Below, one piece after another: positions 35,023 to 44,139 of a stretch of 64,000 nt of DNA. A program made the translations under genes and the position numbers. A model generated the notes under the pieces. It ran no database searches, was not told where the DNA came from, and saw nothing but the letters and a program-made list of their open reading frames with translations. Source of the stretch: Paenibacillus lautus NBRC 15380 (GTDB taxonomy: Bacteria > Bacillota > Bacilli > Paenibacillales > Paenibacillaceae); contig NZ_BIMF01000019.1 of assembly GCF_004000945.1 (NCBI RefSeq), forward strand, positions 60,032 through 124,031. The letters run 5' to 3'. The stretch's first letter is position 1. Each line of letters opens with the position of its first letter.

Positions 35023-38000
35023 ATGGGCATGGTTTCGGAATGGACTCGAATGCACGATCGGTTCAAGGAGCCGGATCCGCGATACGGACCGGTGCCGTTC
35101 TGGTGGTGGAGCGGCGAAGAGGTGACGGAAGAGCGAATCCGGTGGCAGCTGCGGAAATTCCGGGAGGGAGGGCTGCGCAATATCGGCATTATCCATCTGG
35201 CGCCGACCGGACCGCAATACGGCTCCTGCGGCGATCGCCCGGCTTACATGAGCGAGGAATGGTGGACGCTGTTCGAGGCCGCGCTGCGGGAAGCGGAGCG
35301 GCTGGGGATGAGACTGTGGTTCTATGATCAAATCGGGTTCTCCGGCGCGAACGAACTCGCGCGCCTCGTCGCGGAGGTGCCGGCATACGCGGGCTATCAG
35401 CTGCGCAGGTATCCGAAGGATGAGGAAGCGCCTTCTGGCTCCCAGCTCTTGCTGGAGACGGACGATTACCGGTACACCGCCGAGCGTCAGGGCTTCAACT
35501 GGCTGGATCCGAAAGCGTCGGCCGCTTTGCTCGACCGGGTGCACGGCGAATTCGAGAGACGCTTTCCGGACGATCTCGGCCGAACGATCGCGGGCAGCTT
35601 TCAAGACGAGCTGCCGCCGCTGCCGCTATGGTCGCCGGAAGTACCGATCCTCTATCGCGAGCGTCACCGGCACGATTTGTTGGAGGCGCTTCCAGCGTTG
35701 TTCGACGAAGGGCCGGGTGCGGCAGACGTTCGCCGACGCGTCTACGCGATCGCGGCGGAGCTCGCGGAACGGGCGTTCTTCGAGCCGCTCGGCGAGTGGC
35801 ACCGCAAATACGGCATGCTGATCGGCTGCGACCAGGCCGGCCCGGCGCGCAGAGCCGACGTTCACGGCGCGCAGCGGCTGTACCTCGATTACTTCCGGAC
35901 GCACCGGTGGTACAATTCGCCCGGAGCGGACATGGACGGGGACTTGAAGGCTCACTCCTCCCTCGTCCATTTGAACGGCGGATCCCGCGTCTGGTTGGAG
36001 GGCTTTCACTCCAGCGGCTGGGGCGGCACGCTCGAGGAAACGATGCATTGGTTGGTGCCTTGGCTGCAGACGGGCGTGACGCTGTTCAGTCCCCACGCCG
36101 TCTATTACTCCACCCGCGGCGGATGGTGGGAATGGGCGCCGCCGGATACGGGGTGGCGCCAGCCCTACTTCGAGCACTACGGGGTGTTCGCGGACACCGT
36201 CAGCCGGGTATGCCGCTTGCTGAGCGAGGGAAACCATGTCGCCGACGTTGCCGTTCATTATCCGTCTTATGCGGCGGTAGGGTATCTGTCCCTGGACGAC
36301 GTGAAGCCGAACGAGCATCCGATGGGCGCTTCCAACCGGGACCCCCGTGAGAGGATTACGCAGCTGAGACGGGCGTACTGGAGCGTGGCGGGCACGACCC
36401 ACCGCAAGGATACCGAGACGTATGCGGGTTCGCTTCGCAACCTTGGACTCGACTTCGACGTCGTGGACGATTCCGCGCTGGAGAGAAGCCTCGTCAGGGA
36501 CGGTAAGCTGGACATCGCCGGCGAGCGATTCGGCGTGCTCGTGTTATGCGGGACGACCGCCATGGACGCGCCGGCGCTTGCGGTGGCGCAGGCCATGGCG
36601 CGGCAGGGCGGGCTGGTCGTCGGGGTTGACGTCCCGGAGGAGGAGCGTGGAGCGATTCCGGGCGCCGTCTTCGTCGACACGGCAGAGGAGGCGGCCGCGC
36701 TCGCCGAGCGGAAGGCGGAGAAGCGAGCGGAAGGACCGGGACTGTCGCTGCATCGGCGAACGGACGACGCGGATATCTTTCTCCTGCTGCCGAAGAACGG
36801 TGCGCTGCTGAAGATGCACGAACCGGCGGTCGAGTCCGCGCGGCCGCTTCCGCCAGCCGTCTACCGGCTGCGAACGGCCGGCGTTCCGGAGCTATGGGAC
36901 CCGGTAACCGGCCGAACCGGTCCCGTCGCGTATGTGCGCGAGGGCGATTGGATCCGCGTAGAGGCCTCCTTCGACCATTGGCCTGCCGCTTTGATCGTGT
37001 GCGGCGCGACGTCCGTCCGGGATGCGGGAAGCCGAGCGGCAGACGAGTCGGCGGCGGCACGGACTTCGGCCTTGGTCTCGCATCGGGAACGCTTTCCCGC
37101 GGAGATCGGATCAGGTCCGGCAGGCGGCGGAGAGGAACGAACGCTGGAGGAGTGGCGCGTCCGGATCGAGCCGACGCTGGACAATCGGTACGGGGACTTC
37201 GACCTGCATGCTGAACGACGGGGGCTGATGCCTCCCGAGCGGCGCATGATGCGGGTCCGCACGGAGGAACGCGGCGAGGACGGAACGGCGGCAGGCTGGC
37301 AGATGCCGGAGTATTCCGACGCGGGTTGGGACGAACGGCTATGGAGCGAAGCCGCTTACTGGCACGTTCATAAAGGCGAGTCCTACGATCCGAAAGAAGC
37401 GGAGCCGCTTGTCTACAGCACGGTATTCGGCGATCTGAAATTCCGGTCCTGGGCCGGACGGATGGGCCGCGTGCCGCGAAGATATTTGCATCTTGGCGAA
37501 GCGTCGAAGGGCGAAACCGTCTGGGCCGCCACGAACGCCATGGCTCGCGAGGAAGGACGCTTCTGGATCCGAACGGAAAGCAATGCCAATCTGCAGGGAT
37601 GGGTGAACGGCGAGGCCATCGAATGGAGCGGCGGACCGGAGGAGAGGACGGCTTGGGTTCGGCTGAAGGAAGGGCCGAACGCGGTCTTGCTGCGAGCGGA
37701 AGCAAGATCGAAGGGCATGCAGCGCGCGGCGGTCGAAATCAACGAATCGGCCGCGATGCCCTTGCCCAAATGGATATACGCGGGACGGCCGGCTGCCAGC
37801 TCCCGCCTTCGGATCGGGCTGGCGGCGCCGCCGAACCGGCCGGCAAGCCGCGTGCGCCTTGTGTTCGCCGCGCGGGGAAGGGCGGTCCTTGCGGTGAACG
37901 GGATTACCGTAACCGAGCATGGGGACTTCAATCCGTACATTCGGCAGGGCCAGGAGGAAGTCGATATTACTGCTTATTGGCGGGAAGGCGCGAACGACAT

Positions 38001-38934
38001 CGCGCTGCTGCTGCCCGAAGGCAAAGGCGACGTGTTCGTCGACGGGAGAATCGAGCTGGCGGACGGCGGCGCGATTCCCTTCTGCACCGGTCCAGATTGG
38101 CTGGACGAACGGGGAGAACCCGCGCTAGTCCATCATGGCGGCGTGCTGCAGTTCGCCGAGACGGAGTCGCTCTGGATCAACGATCGTCCCCATCCGCTGC
38201 CCGGCGTGGGCTGGCTGATGCCGGGCTCGGCGCCTTCGACGGCGCCCGTCCCGTTCGTGGCGGACGCGAGCCGGATTGGTCGGCCGATTTGGCTCCGATT
38301 CCCTCTGCCCGTCGGTACGCATCGCATGCACTTGGAGGTCGAGGGCAAGGTGCGTCTTTGGATCGGCGGGCAAGAGACGGCGTTCGCGAGCGGTTGCTGT
38401 TCCTTCGCCCCGCAGGCGGCGGGAACGATGGCCGCCGTCCGAATCGAACCGGAAGGCGCGTTGACGGAAGCCGCCGTGATGAACGCGCCGATCCGGTTCG
38501 AAACCTTACCTCGCCTAGGGGAGCTTGGCGACTGGCGGACCGCGCTGCATCTGCCGCATCACAGCGGTGCCGTTGAATACGAGACGCGGCTGGAGCTCGC
38601 GGCGGAAAGCACGGTATTGCTCGATTTGGGCCACGTGAGGGGGACCGCCGAGGTGTGGGCGGACGGTGCTCCCGCCGGCGTCCGTGTATGGCGCCCGTAT
38701 CGGTTCGCGTTAGGCAAGCTGGCCGCGGGCTCGCATAAGCTGCGCGTACGCGTCACGAATACGCTAGGCACATTCTATGAGCACGGCCGCCCGACCAGTC
38801 TCGTCGGCGCGAACCCGGCCGTCACCTACTGGGACAAGACGCCAAGGCCGGAATGGCAGGCTTCGTTCCCTGCCGGAGGGCTGTACGGTCCCGTTCGAGC
38901 ATGGTTCACGCAATCGGAGGAGGATGAAAGATGA
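35023..38934 (+). CDS. GH106-like glycoside hydrolase, second and diverged copy
   Basis: A 1303-residue protein after GGAGAGGAGAGG; the ATG at 35029 is an alternative start. It resembles GH106 relatives: 'VPFWWWSGEEVTEERI' (about 24-39), 'GGLRNIGIIHLAP' (about 50-62), 'RLWFYDQIGFSGANEL' (about 98-113) and 'IAGSFQDELPPLPLW' (candidate acid, about 190). 'TLEETMHWLVPWLQTGV' and 'NHVADVAVHYPSYAAVGYL' mark the rest of the barrel. The C-terminal half carries several beta-sandwich segments ('WVRLKEGPNAVLLRAEAR', 'YWREGANDIALLLPEGKG'). It is longer than the first GH106-like protein and lacks its 'MHARDG' motif, so a different linkage is likely. No signal peptide. First gene of the last island operon; the stop overlaps the next start. 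Confidence 0.68.
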   Translation: MGMVSEWTRMHDRFKEPDPRYGPVPFWWWSGEEVTEERIRWQLRKFREGGLRNIGIIHLAPTGPQYGSCGDRPAYMSEEWWTLFEAALREAERLGMRLWFYDQIGFSGANELARLVAEVPAYAGYQLRRYPKDEEAPSGSQLLLETDDYRYTAERQGFNWLDPKASAALLDRVHGEFERRFPDDLGRTIAGSFQDELPPLPLWSPEVPILYRERHRHDLLEALPALFDEGPGAADVRRRVYAIAAELAERAFFEPLGEWHRKYGMLIGCDQAGPARRADVHGAQRLYLDYFRTHRWYNSPGADMDGDLKAHSSLVHLNGGSRVWLEGFHSSGWGGTLEETMHWLVPWLQTGVTLFSPHAVYYSTRGGWWEWAPPDTGWRQPYFEHYGVFADTVSRVCRLLSEGNHVADVAVHYPSYAAVGYLSLDDVKPNEHPMGASNRDPRERITQLRRAYWSVAGTTHRKDTETYAGSLRNLGLDFDVVDDSALERSLVRDGKLDIAGERFGVLVLCGTTAMDAPALAVAQAMARQGGLVVGVDVPEEERGAIPGAVFVDTAEEAAALAERKAEKRAEGPGLSLHRRTDDADIFLLLPKNGALLKMHEPAVESARPLPPAVYRLRTAGVPELWDPVTGRTGPVAYVREGDWIRVEASFDHWPAALIVCGATSVRDAGSRAADESAAARTSALVSHRERFPAEIGSGPAGGGEERTLEEWRVRIEPTLDNRYGDFDLHAERRGLMPPERRMMRVRTEERGEDGTAAGWQMPEYSDAGWDERLWSEAAYWHVHKGESYDPKEAEPLVYSTVFGDLKFRSWAGRMGRVPRRYLHLGEASKGETVWAATNAMAREEGRFWIRTESNANLQGWVNGEAIEWSGGPEERTAWVRLKEGPNAVLLRAEARSKGMQRAAVEINESAAMPLPKWIYAGRPAASSRLRIGLAAPPNRPASRVRLVFAARGRAVLAVNGITVTEHGDFNPYIRQGQEEVDITAYWREGANDIALLLPEGKGDVFVDGRIELADGGAIPFCTGPDWLDERGEPALVHHGGVLQFAETESLWINDRPHPLPGVGWLMPGSAPSTAPVPFVADASRIGRPIWLRFPLPVGTHRMHLEVEGKVRLWIGGQETAFASGCCSFAPQAAGTMAAVRIEPEGALTEAAVMNAPIRFETLPRLGELGDWRTALHLPHHSGAVEYETRLELAAESTVLLDLGHVRGTAEVWADGAPAGVRVWRPYRFALGKLAAGSHKLRVRVTNTLGTFYEHGRPTSLVGANPAVTYWDKTPRPEWQASFPAGGLYGPVRAWFTQSEEDER

Positions 38935-39950
38935 CGATCGATGCTTGGCTGACGCCTTACAAACGGAGCGAACCGGTTCTGGTCGGCTCCGGGGAGGAAG
39001 GCGCTTTCGATTACCACGCGGTGGACTGCCCGTTCGTGTTCCGCCACAACGGCCGGTTCTACATGATGTACGTCGGCTACGACGGCATCGGCTATCAGAC
39101 GGCGCTTGCGGTCGGCGACGATCTGCTGCGGTTCGAACCTTTATCGACGATATTGCGCCGCGACGAAGGCTCGGCCTGGGATTCGAGAAACGTGGCGGGA
39201 ACCTGGATGCTGCGCGACAACGATTTGCACGGGCCGGGCACGCTCAAAAAGTGGAACGGCAAATATTGGCTTGCCTATCACTCCTATCCGGGCGACGGCT
39301 ACGAGGCAGGCTCGGCCCGAATCGGCTTGGCCTGGACGGAGGACGAGGAGCTGCTCGAGTGGCATCGGCTTCCGGAGCCGATCTTGACGCCGGAGGAAGG
39401 AGAGCCGTGGGAGAGCGGCGGGCTCTACAAGGAGTGCTTGCTCGAGCATGAAGGAACCTTTTATTTGTTCTACAACGCCAAAAACCAAACGCACGGCCGA
39501 TGGATCGAGCAGACGGGTCTCGCGACCTCGACGGATCTCGTCCGGTGGACCCGGCATCCGGACAATCCCGTCCTTCGCGTTACGCCGGGGGCATGGGACG
39601 GCGGATTCGTCAGCGATCCTTGCGTGCTAAGGGACGGAGACCGCTGGGCCATGTTCTTCTTCGGCTTCGACTACAAGAAGGCGCAGGAAGGCGTCGCCTA
39701 CTCCGCCGACCTTCTGAATTGGACCAAACATCCCGATCCGATCATCGAGACCGGCCAGCCGGGAGAGCTGGACGCATCCTACGCCCACAAGCCTTCCGTC
39801 ATCGCGCACGAAGGCGTGTTGTACCACTTCTATACGGCATGCCGCAAGCCTCAGAAAGGCGACAGGACCTGCAACTTCTTCCCCGAATACCGAACGATCG
39901 CCGTGGCGACTTCGCGCGAGTTAAAGGAGGAGCAGCGTGGCGGCGATTAA
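38931..39950 (+). CDS. Five-bladed beta-propeller glycosidase (GH43/GH117/GH137-like)
   Basis: A 339-residue protein built of repeated propeller blades: 'DYHAVDCPFVFRHNGRFYMMYVGYDG', 'GPGTLKKWNGKYWLAYHSY', 'KECLLEHEGTFYLFYNAKN', 'SDPCVLRDGDRWAMFFFGFD' and 'KPSVIAHEGVLYHFYTA' mark the blades, each with the Asp/Glu-rich turn common in this fold. Candidate catalytic acids are Asp in 'DCPFVF', Glu in 'YKECLLE' and Asp in 'SDPCVL'. The fold occurs in GH32, 43, 62, 117, 130 and 137; GH137 is a beta-L-arabinofuranosidase of RG-II, which suits the neighbourhood, but sequence alone does not decide. No signal peptide. It overlaps the genes on both sides (4 and 14 bases). Confidence 0.7.
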   Translation: MTIDAWLTPYKRSEPVLVGSGEEGAFDYHAVDCPFVFRHNGRFYMMYVGYDGIGYQTALAVGDDLLRFEPLSTILRRDEGSAWDSRNVAGTWMLRDNDLHGPGTLKKWNGKYWLAYHSYPGDGYEAGSARIGLAWTEDEELLEWHRLPEPILTPEEGEPWESGGLYKECLLEHEGTFYLFYNAKNQTHGRWIEQTGLATSTDLVRWTRHPDNPVLRVTPGAWDGGFVSDPCVLRDGDRWAMFFFGFDYKKAQEGVAYSADLLNWTKHPDPIIETGQPGELDASYAHKPSVIAHEGVLYHFYTACRKPQKGDRTCNFFPEYRTIAVATSRELKEEQRGGD

Positions 39951-42636
39951 AGCGACGGACTTGCGGACGGAGGGCATCCTTAACCCGTTCGGGCTGGACG
40001 CGGAGCGTCCCCGGTTAAGCTGGTCGTTCGGGCAGCCGGCCGGAGCCGGAAGCGGCCAAAGCGCTTACCGAATCGCCGTCGCGTCCAGCGAGGAGCGTCT
40101 AAAGCTCGGCGAACCGGATGTATGGGACAGCGGCATCGTGAGAAGCTGCGAGCATGTTTCCATCCCGTACGAAGGGGCGGCGCTGATGCCGAGGCGGAGG
40201 TATTACTGGCACGTAACGGCGTGGGACGGCCAAGGTCAACCGGCCGTCAGCAAGGCGGCATGGTGGGAGACGGGCCTATTGGCCGAAGCGAAATGGTCGG
40301 GGCGCTGGATCGGCGATGCCGCCGAAGCGGCGGACCGCGGACCGATGATCCAGCTCCGGAAGTCTTTCGAGGTGAAGAAGCCGGTTGCCCGCGCGCGCGC
40401 TTACGTAACCGGACTCGGACATTACGAGCTGCGCCTGAACGGGGCGAAGGTCGGCGACCGGCAGCTTGAGCCGGGGTGGACGAATTACGACAAGACGGTG
40501 CTGTACTCGGTTTACGACGTGACGCCCGGGCTCAGGCAGGGGGAGAACGCGGTGGGCGTTCTCCTCGGCAACGGCTTCTATCGCGTGGCCGGCGGACGCT
40601 ACGCCAAGTTCAAGGGCAGCTTCGGCAACCCGAAATGTTTGGCGGAGCTGGTCATCGAATATGCCGACGGGACCGCGGAGACGATCGTCACCGACGGAAC
40701 TTGGTCGCTAAGCGACAGCCCTCTTACCTTCTCATGTATTTACGGCGGCGAGGATTACGATGCCGGATTGGAGCGGACGGGCTGGGACGGTCCGGGCTTC
40801 GTGGAAGACGGGGATTGGAGACGCGCTTGCGAGCTGGAGCCCCCGCCCGGCAAACTGACGGCGCAATCGTCTCCCCCGATCGCGATTACCAAACGCTTGC
40901 CCGCACGCAGCGTCTCGGAGCCGCGGAGGGGCGTGTACGTCTACGACTTGGGGCAAAATTTCTCGGGCTGGCCGTGCATTCGCGTCAGCGGCCCGAACGG
41001 AACGCGGGTCAAGCTGAAGCCCGCGGAGCTCTTGACGGAAGAGGGGTTGGCCAATCAGAAATATTCGGGATCGCCATACGAGCTGAATTACGTCTTGAAG
41101 GGGGAAGGCATCGAAGAATGGCATCCCCGGTTCACGTATTACGGCTTCCGGTACGTGCAAGTGGAGGGCGCGGCGCCCGCCGGCGAAGGCGTCGAGGAAT
41201 CGGACCTTCCCGTGTTGCACGGTCTCGAAGGCCACATGATCGGTCCGGACGTCGCGGACGCCGGGGGCTTTCGGTGCTCGGATCCGCTGCTCAACCGGAT
41301 TCACGAGATCATCAACTGGGCGATCCTCAGCAACATGAAGAGCGTCTTCACGGACTGTCCGCATCGCGAGAAGCTGGGCTGGTTGGAGCAGCTACATCTC
41401 ATGGGGCCTTCCGTCATGTTCAACTACGAATGCGAAGCGCTGCTCGAGAAGATCATGCGCGACATGTCGGATGCCCAGCTTCCGAACGGCATGGTGCCGA
41501 CGACGGCGCCGGAGTACGTCGTATTCGAGGAGCCTTGGCTCATGTTTCGCGACGCGGCCGCTTGGGGTGGCTCCTATATTCTGCTCGCGTGGGAGATGCT
41601 TCGGCGTTACGGCAGCGTCGGAACGCTCGAGCGGCACTACGAGGGGATGGGCCGTTATGTCCGTTATTTGACCGAGGCATCGGACGGCTTCATTCTGCGC
41701 GGCGGGCTCGGCGACTGGTACGACATCGGACCGAAAGGCCCCGGCTTCGCTCAGAATACGTCCGTCGTGCTGGTCGAGACGGCCATCTTCTTCGGGCTGG
41801 CGAGAGCGCTCGGCGAAATCGCGCTGGTGCTCGGCAAAGCCGAGGACGCTTCCGCCCATTCGCGGCTATCCGAATCCATTCGAACGGCGTTTCATTCGGC
41901 GTTCTACGATCCGGCTAACGCCATGTACGCCGAAGGGAGCGACACGGCCGTCGCCATGCCGCTCGCGATCGGCCTTGCCCCCGAGGAACTGCGCGGCGTC
42001 CTCTTGGACCGCCTCGTCCGCAATATCGGGGAGCGGGGCTGGCAGACGACCGCCGGTGACGTCGGGCACCGCTACGTGCTGTCGGCGCTTGCCCGCGGAG
42101 GCCGGTCGGATGTCGTCGGCAAGATGGCGAGAAACCCGCATGCGCCCGGCTACGCTTATCAGGTCGCTCACGGCGCGACGTCGCTGACCGAAGCCTGGGA
42201 CGGACCGACCGTCGGGAAATCGCAAAACCATTTCATGCTGGGCCACTTGGAGGAGTGGCTGTACGCCAGCCTTGCCGGCTTGGATTATCGTTATCGCCCG
42301 GAAGTCGGACGCTACCTCGTCAAGGCGAAGCCGACGGTCGTCCAAGGCGTCGAATGGGCGGAAGCGTGGCAGCAGCTTCGCTCCGGCAGGGCGAGCGTCC
42401 GCTGGGAGCTCGGCCCGTCTAACCAAATGACCGTCCGGGTCGATATTCCGGCGAACAGCGAAGGTCTGATCCGGATTCCCTCCTCTCCGGACACGCCGGT
42501 GCTCGCGAGCGGGCCGGACGTCGCATACGAGGGACGCGAAGACGGTCACGCGGTCTATCGTTCGGGCCCGGGCTCTTATTGCTTTACCTTTGCCGCGAAT
42601 CATCGAACGACCGAGATGGAAAGAGAACGAATGTGA
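39937..42636 (+). CDS. Alpha-L-rhamnosidase, GH78
   Basis: An 899-residue protein with GTG start overlapping the previous gene by 14 bases (site AAGGAGGAGC). The GH78 domain order is clear: N-terminal Bac_rhamnosid_N region ('LRTEGILNPFGLDAERPRLSW'-type opening), beta-sandwich with 'ARAYVTGLGHYELRLNG' and 'LEPGWTNYDKTVLYSVYDVT', then the (alpha/alpha)6 barrel from 'HEIINWAILSNMKSVFTDCP', where 'TDCPHREKLGWLEQLH' corresponds to the catalytic 'DCPqRdErlGW' motif and 'GLGDWYDIGP' follows, and a C-terminal beta domain ending in 'GSYCFTF'. Inverting enzyme releasing terminal L-rhamnose. No signal peptide, so it acts on imported oligosaccharides. Confidence 0.92.
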   Translation: MAAIKATDLRTEGILNPFGLDAERPRLSWSFGQPAGAGSGQSAYRIAVASSEERLKLGEPDVWDSGIVRSCEHVSIPYEGAALMPRRRYYWHVTAWDGQGQPAVSKAAWWETGLLAEAKWSGRWIGDAAEAADRGPMIQLRKSFEVKKPVARARAYVTGLGHYELRLNGAKVGDRQLEPGWTNYDKTVLYSVYDVTPGLRQGENAVGVLLGNGFYRVAGGRYAKFKGSFGNPKCLAELVIEYADGTAETIVTDGTWSLSDSPLTFSCIYGGEDYDAGLERTGWDGPGFVEDGDWRRACELEPPPGKLTAQSSPPIAITKRLPARSVSEPRRGVYVYDLGQNFSGWPCIRVSGPNGTRVKLKPAELLTEEGLANQKYSGSPYELNYVLKGEGIEEWHPRFTYYGFRYVQVEGAAPAGEGVEESDLPVLHGLEGHMIGPDVADAGGFRCSDPLLNRIHEIINWAILSNMKSVFTDCPHREKLGWLEQLHLMGPSVMFNYECEALLEKIMRDMSDAQLPNGMVPTTAPEYVVFEEPWLMFRDAAAWGGSYILLAWEMLRRYGSVGTLERHYEGMGRYVRYLTEASDGFILRGGLGDWYDIGPKGPGFAQNTSVVLVETAIFFGLARALGEIALVLGKAEDASAHSRLSESIRTAFHSAFYDPANAMYAEGSDTAVAMPLAIGLAPEELRGVLLDRLVRNIGERGWQTTAGDVGHRYVLSALARGGRSDVVGKMARNPHAPGYAYQVAHGATSLTEAWDGPTVGKSQNHFMLGHLEEWLYASLAGLDYRYRPEVGRYLVKAKPTVVQGVEWAEAWQQLRSGRASVRWELGPSNQMTVRVDIPANSEGLIRIPSSPDTPVLASGPDVAYEGREDGHAVYRSGPGSYCFTFAANHRTTEMERERM

Positions 42637-42745
42637 TGAAATCGCGATTCGATCAAGGATTACCGGATTACGAGAATCGCGATACACAAGCAAGGCGGCG
42701 ACAGCCCGCACGAATAACGAGGGGCAAATCCGGGAGGGAATTCGA

Positions 42746-43957
42746 ATGAATGAGCCTGCAAGAATCTATCAATTTCAAACCTCCGGCAAAATCATCGCCG
42801 GACTTCACGCGATGCAAAATCTAGGGCCGGAACTTCGCGGCTTGGGCCGGATCAATAAGGCGCTGATCGTCGCATCGGACGCGATGCGAAGGCAAGGCGC
42901 AACGGACGAGCTGGCCGCGCGGCTGGCCGGAAGCGGCATCGCCTCCGAAACGATCGGCGGCGTCATGCGGGAGCCGACCGCGGACCACATCGAAGCGCTG
43001 GCCGACCGAATCGGGCAAGAGCCCTTCGACGTCTACATCGGAATCGGCGGCGGCAGCGTCCTGGACGCGACGAAGCTCCTGTCCGTCTTGCGTACGAACC
43101 GGCTGCGCGTGAGAGAGATGATCGGCACGGAGCGGATTCCCCATGCGGGAGTACCGACGGTGCTTATCCCGACGACGTCCGGCACGGGATCGGAAGTCAC
43201 GCCGAACGCCATCGTGACGCTGGAGGAGGAAGCGTTGAAGCTGGGCATCGTCAGCAGCCGCTTATACGCGAGCTTGGTCGTGCTGGATCCCACCTTGACA
43301 CTGTCGCTTCCGCGGTCGATCACGGCGGAGACCGGCATGGACGCTTTCACGCACGCGTTGGAATCCTTTCTGTCCAACAAAGCGAACCCGATCAGCGACA
43401 TGCTGGCCTTGGAGTCGATTCGTCTGCTCTCGGGAAGCATCGTGTCCGCGTTCCATGACGGACACGCCGTCGAAGACCGAAGCGCGATGCTTCTTGGTTC
43501 GATGTTCGGCGGAATGGCACTCGCGGGCTCCGGCACGGCGGCCGTTCACGCGATGGCGTATCCGCTCGGCGGCAGGTTCCATATCCCTCACGGGGCGGCG
43601 AACGCGATGCTCCTTCCGCATGTCATGGCGTTCAATATGGACAGCGTTCGGGATAAGCTGAGGCGCGTCGCTTCCGCCATGGGCATCGTGACCGAAGCGG
43701 GCGCTTCCGCCGATGCGGCGGAGCTTGTCGTCGAACGGATCGCGGAGTGGACGAAAGAGCTGCAAATTCCGCAGAATCTAGCCGTCTACGGCGTGCGGTC
43801 ATCGGATGTTCCCGTACTCGCCGAAGCCGCTTTCCAAGTCAAGCGATTGATGGACAACAACCCGAAGCCGATGTCGACCCTTGACATCGAGGACGTTTAC
43901 CGCAAACTACTCCCTCGGATTGAGCATGCTTGCAAGGAAGGTAATGCAAGCCTGTAA
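42746..43957 (+). CDS. Iron-containing alcohol dehydrogenase (FucO-like)
   Basis: The frame is open from 42590, but CGGGAGGG at 42731-42738 sets the start at ATG 42746, giving 403 residues. Group III dehydrogenase signatures: 'GIGGGSVLDATK' (99-110), 'PTTSGTGSEVTPNA' (142-155) and metal ligands D199, H203 ('GMDAFTHALESF'), H268 and H282 ('HAMAYPLGGRFHIPHG'). Enzymes of this family reduce lactaldehyde or glycolaldehyde, or oxidise diols and hydroxy acids. Rhamnose catabolism yields lactaldehyde, so a role behind the two rhamnosidases is likely. It is the last gene of the operon and is followed by a bidirectional terminator. Confidence 0.9.
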   Translation: MNEPARIYQFQTSGKIIAGLHAMQNLGPELRGLGRINKALIVASDAMRRQGATDELAARLAGSGIASETIGGVMREPTADHIEALADRIGQEPFDVYIGIGGGSVLDATKLLSVLRTNRLRVREMIGTERIPHAGVPTVLIPTTSGTGSEVTPNAIVTLEEEALKLGIVSSRLYASLVVLDPTLTLSLPRSITAETGMDAFTHALESFLSNKANPISDMLALESIRLLSGSIVSAFHDGHAVEDRSAMLLGSMFGGMALAGSGTAAVHAMAYPLGGRFHIPHGAANAMLLPHVMAFNMDSVRDKLRRVASAMGIVTEAGASADAAELVVERIAEWTKELQIPQNLAVYGVRSSDVPVLAEAAFQVKRLMDNNPKPMSTLDIEDVYRKLLPRIEHACKEGNASL

Positions 43958-44000
43958 CGGAGCCATTCGATTGGTTAACAACATGGAGGAAGTGTGAATC

Positions 44001-44048
44001 ATGATACGCTTTATCGCTTTAAAGAACTTAAACATTCCTATGTGGTAA
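44001..44048 (+). other. 15-codon open frame with a good ribosome site
   Basis: GGAGGAAG at 43985-43992 precedes an ATG at 44001 at a normal distance; the frame reads MIRFIALKNLNIPMW and ends just before the terminator hairpin. It may be a truncated gene start or a short peptide. No homology is visible. Confidence 0.3.
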
Positions 44049-44104
44049 AAAAAGATCGGCTTACGCCTGTTTGCACAGGTACGATAAGCCGATCTTCTTT
44101 ATTT
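44047..44104. terminator. Bidirectional rho-independent terminator
   Basis: Arms AAGATCGGCTTA (44052-44063) and TAAGCCGATCTT (44085-44096) enclose an inner CCTGT/ACAGG hairpin. The plus strand continues CTTTATTTT, and the minus strand has a T-run from AAAAAAA at 44047-44053. It stands between the convergent dehydrogenase and binding-protein genes. Confidence 0.88.
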
Positions 44105-44139
44105 TGAGCTCAGAGTCTGTTCAAGGGTACGACCTTTGC

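Noticed and set aside
36494..37705. A 403-codon minus-strand open frame
   Set aside because: Low-complexity Arg/Pro/Ser translation opposite the GH106-like gene; typical GC-rich shadow frame.
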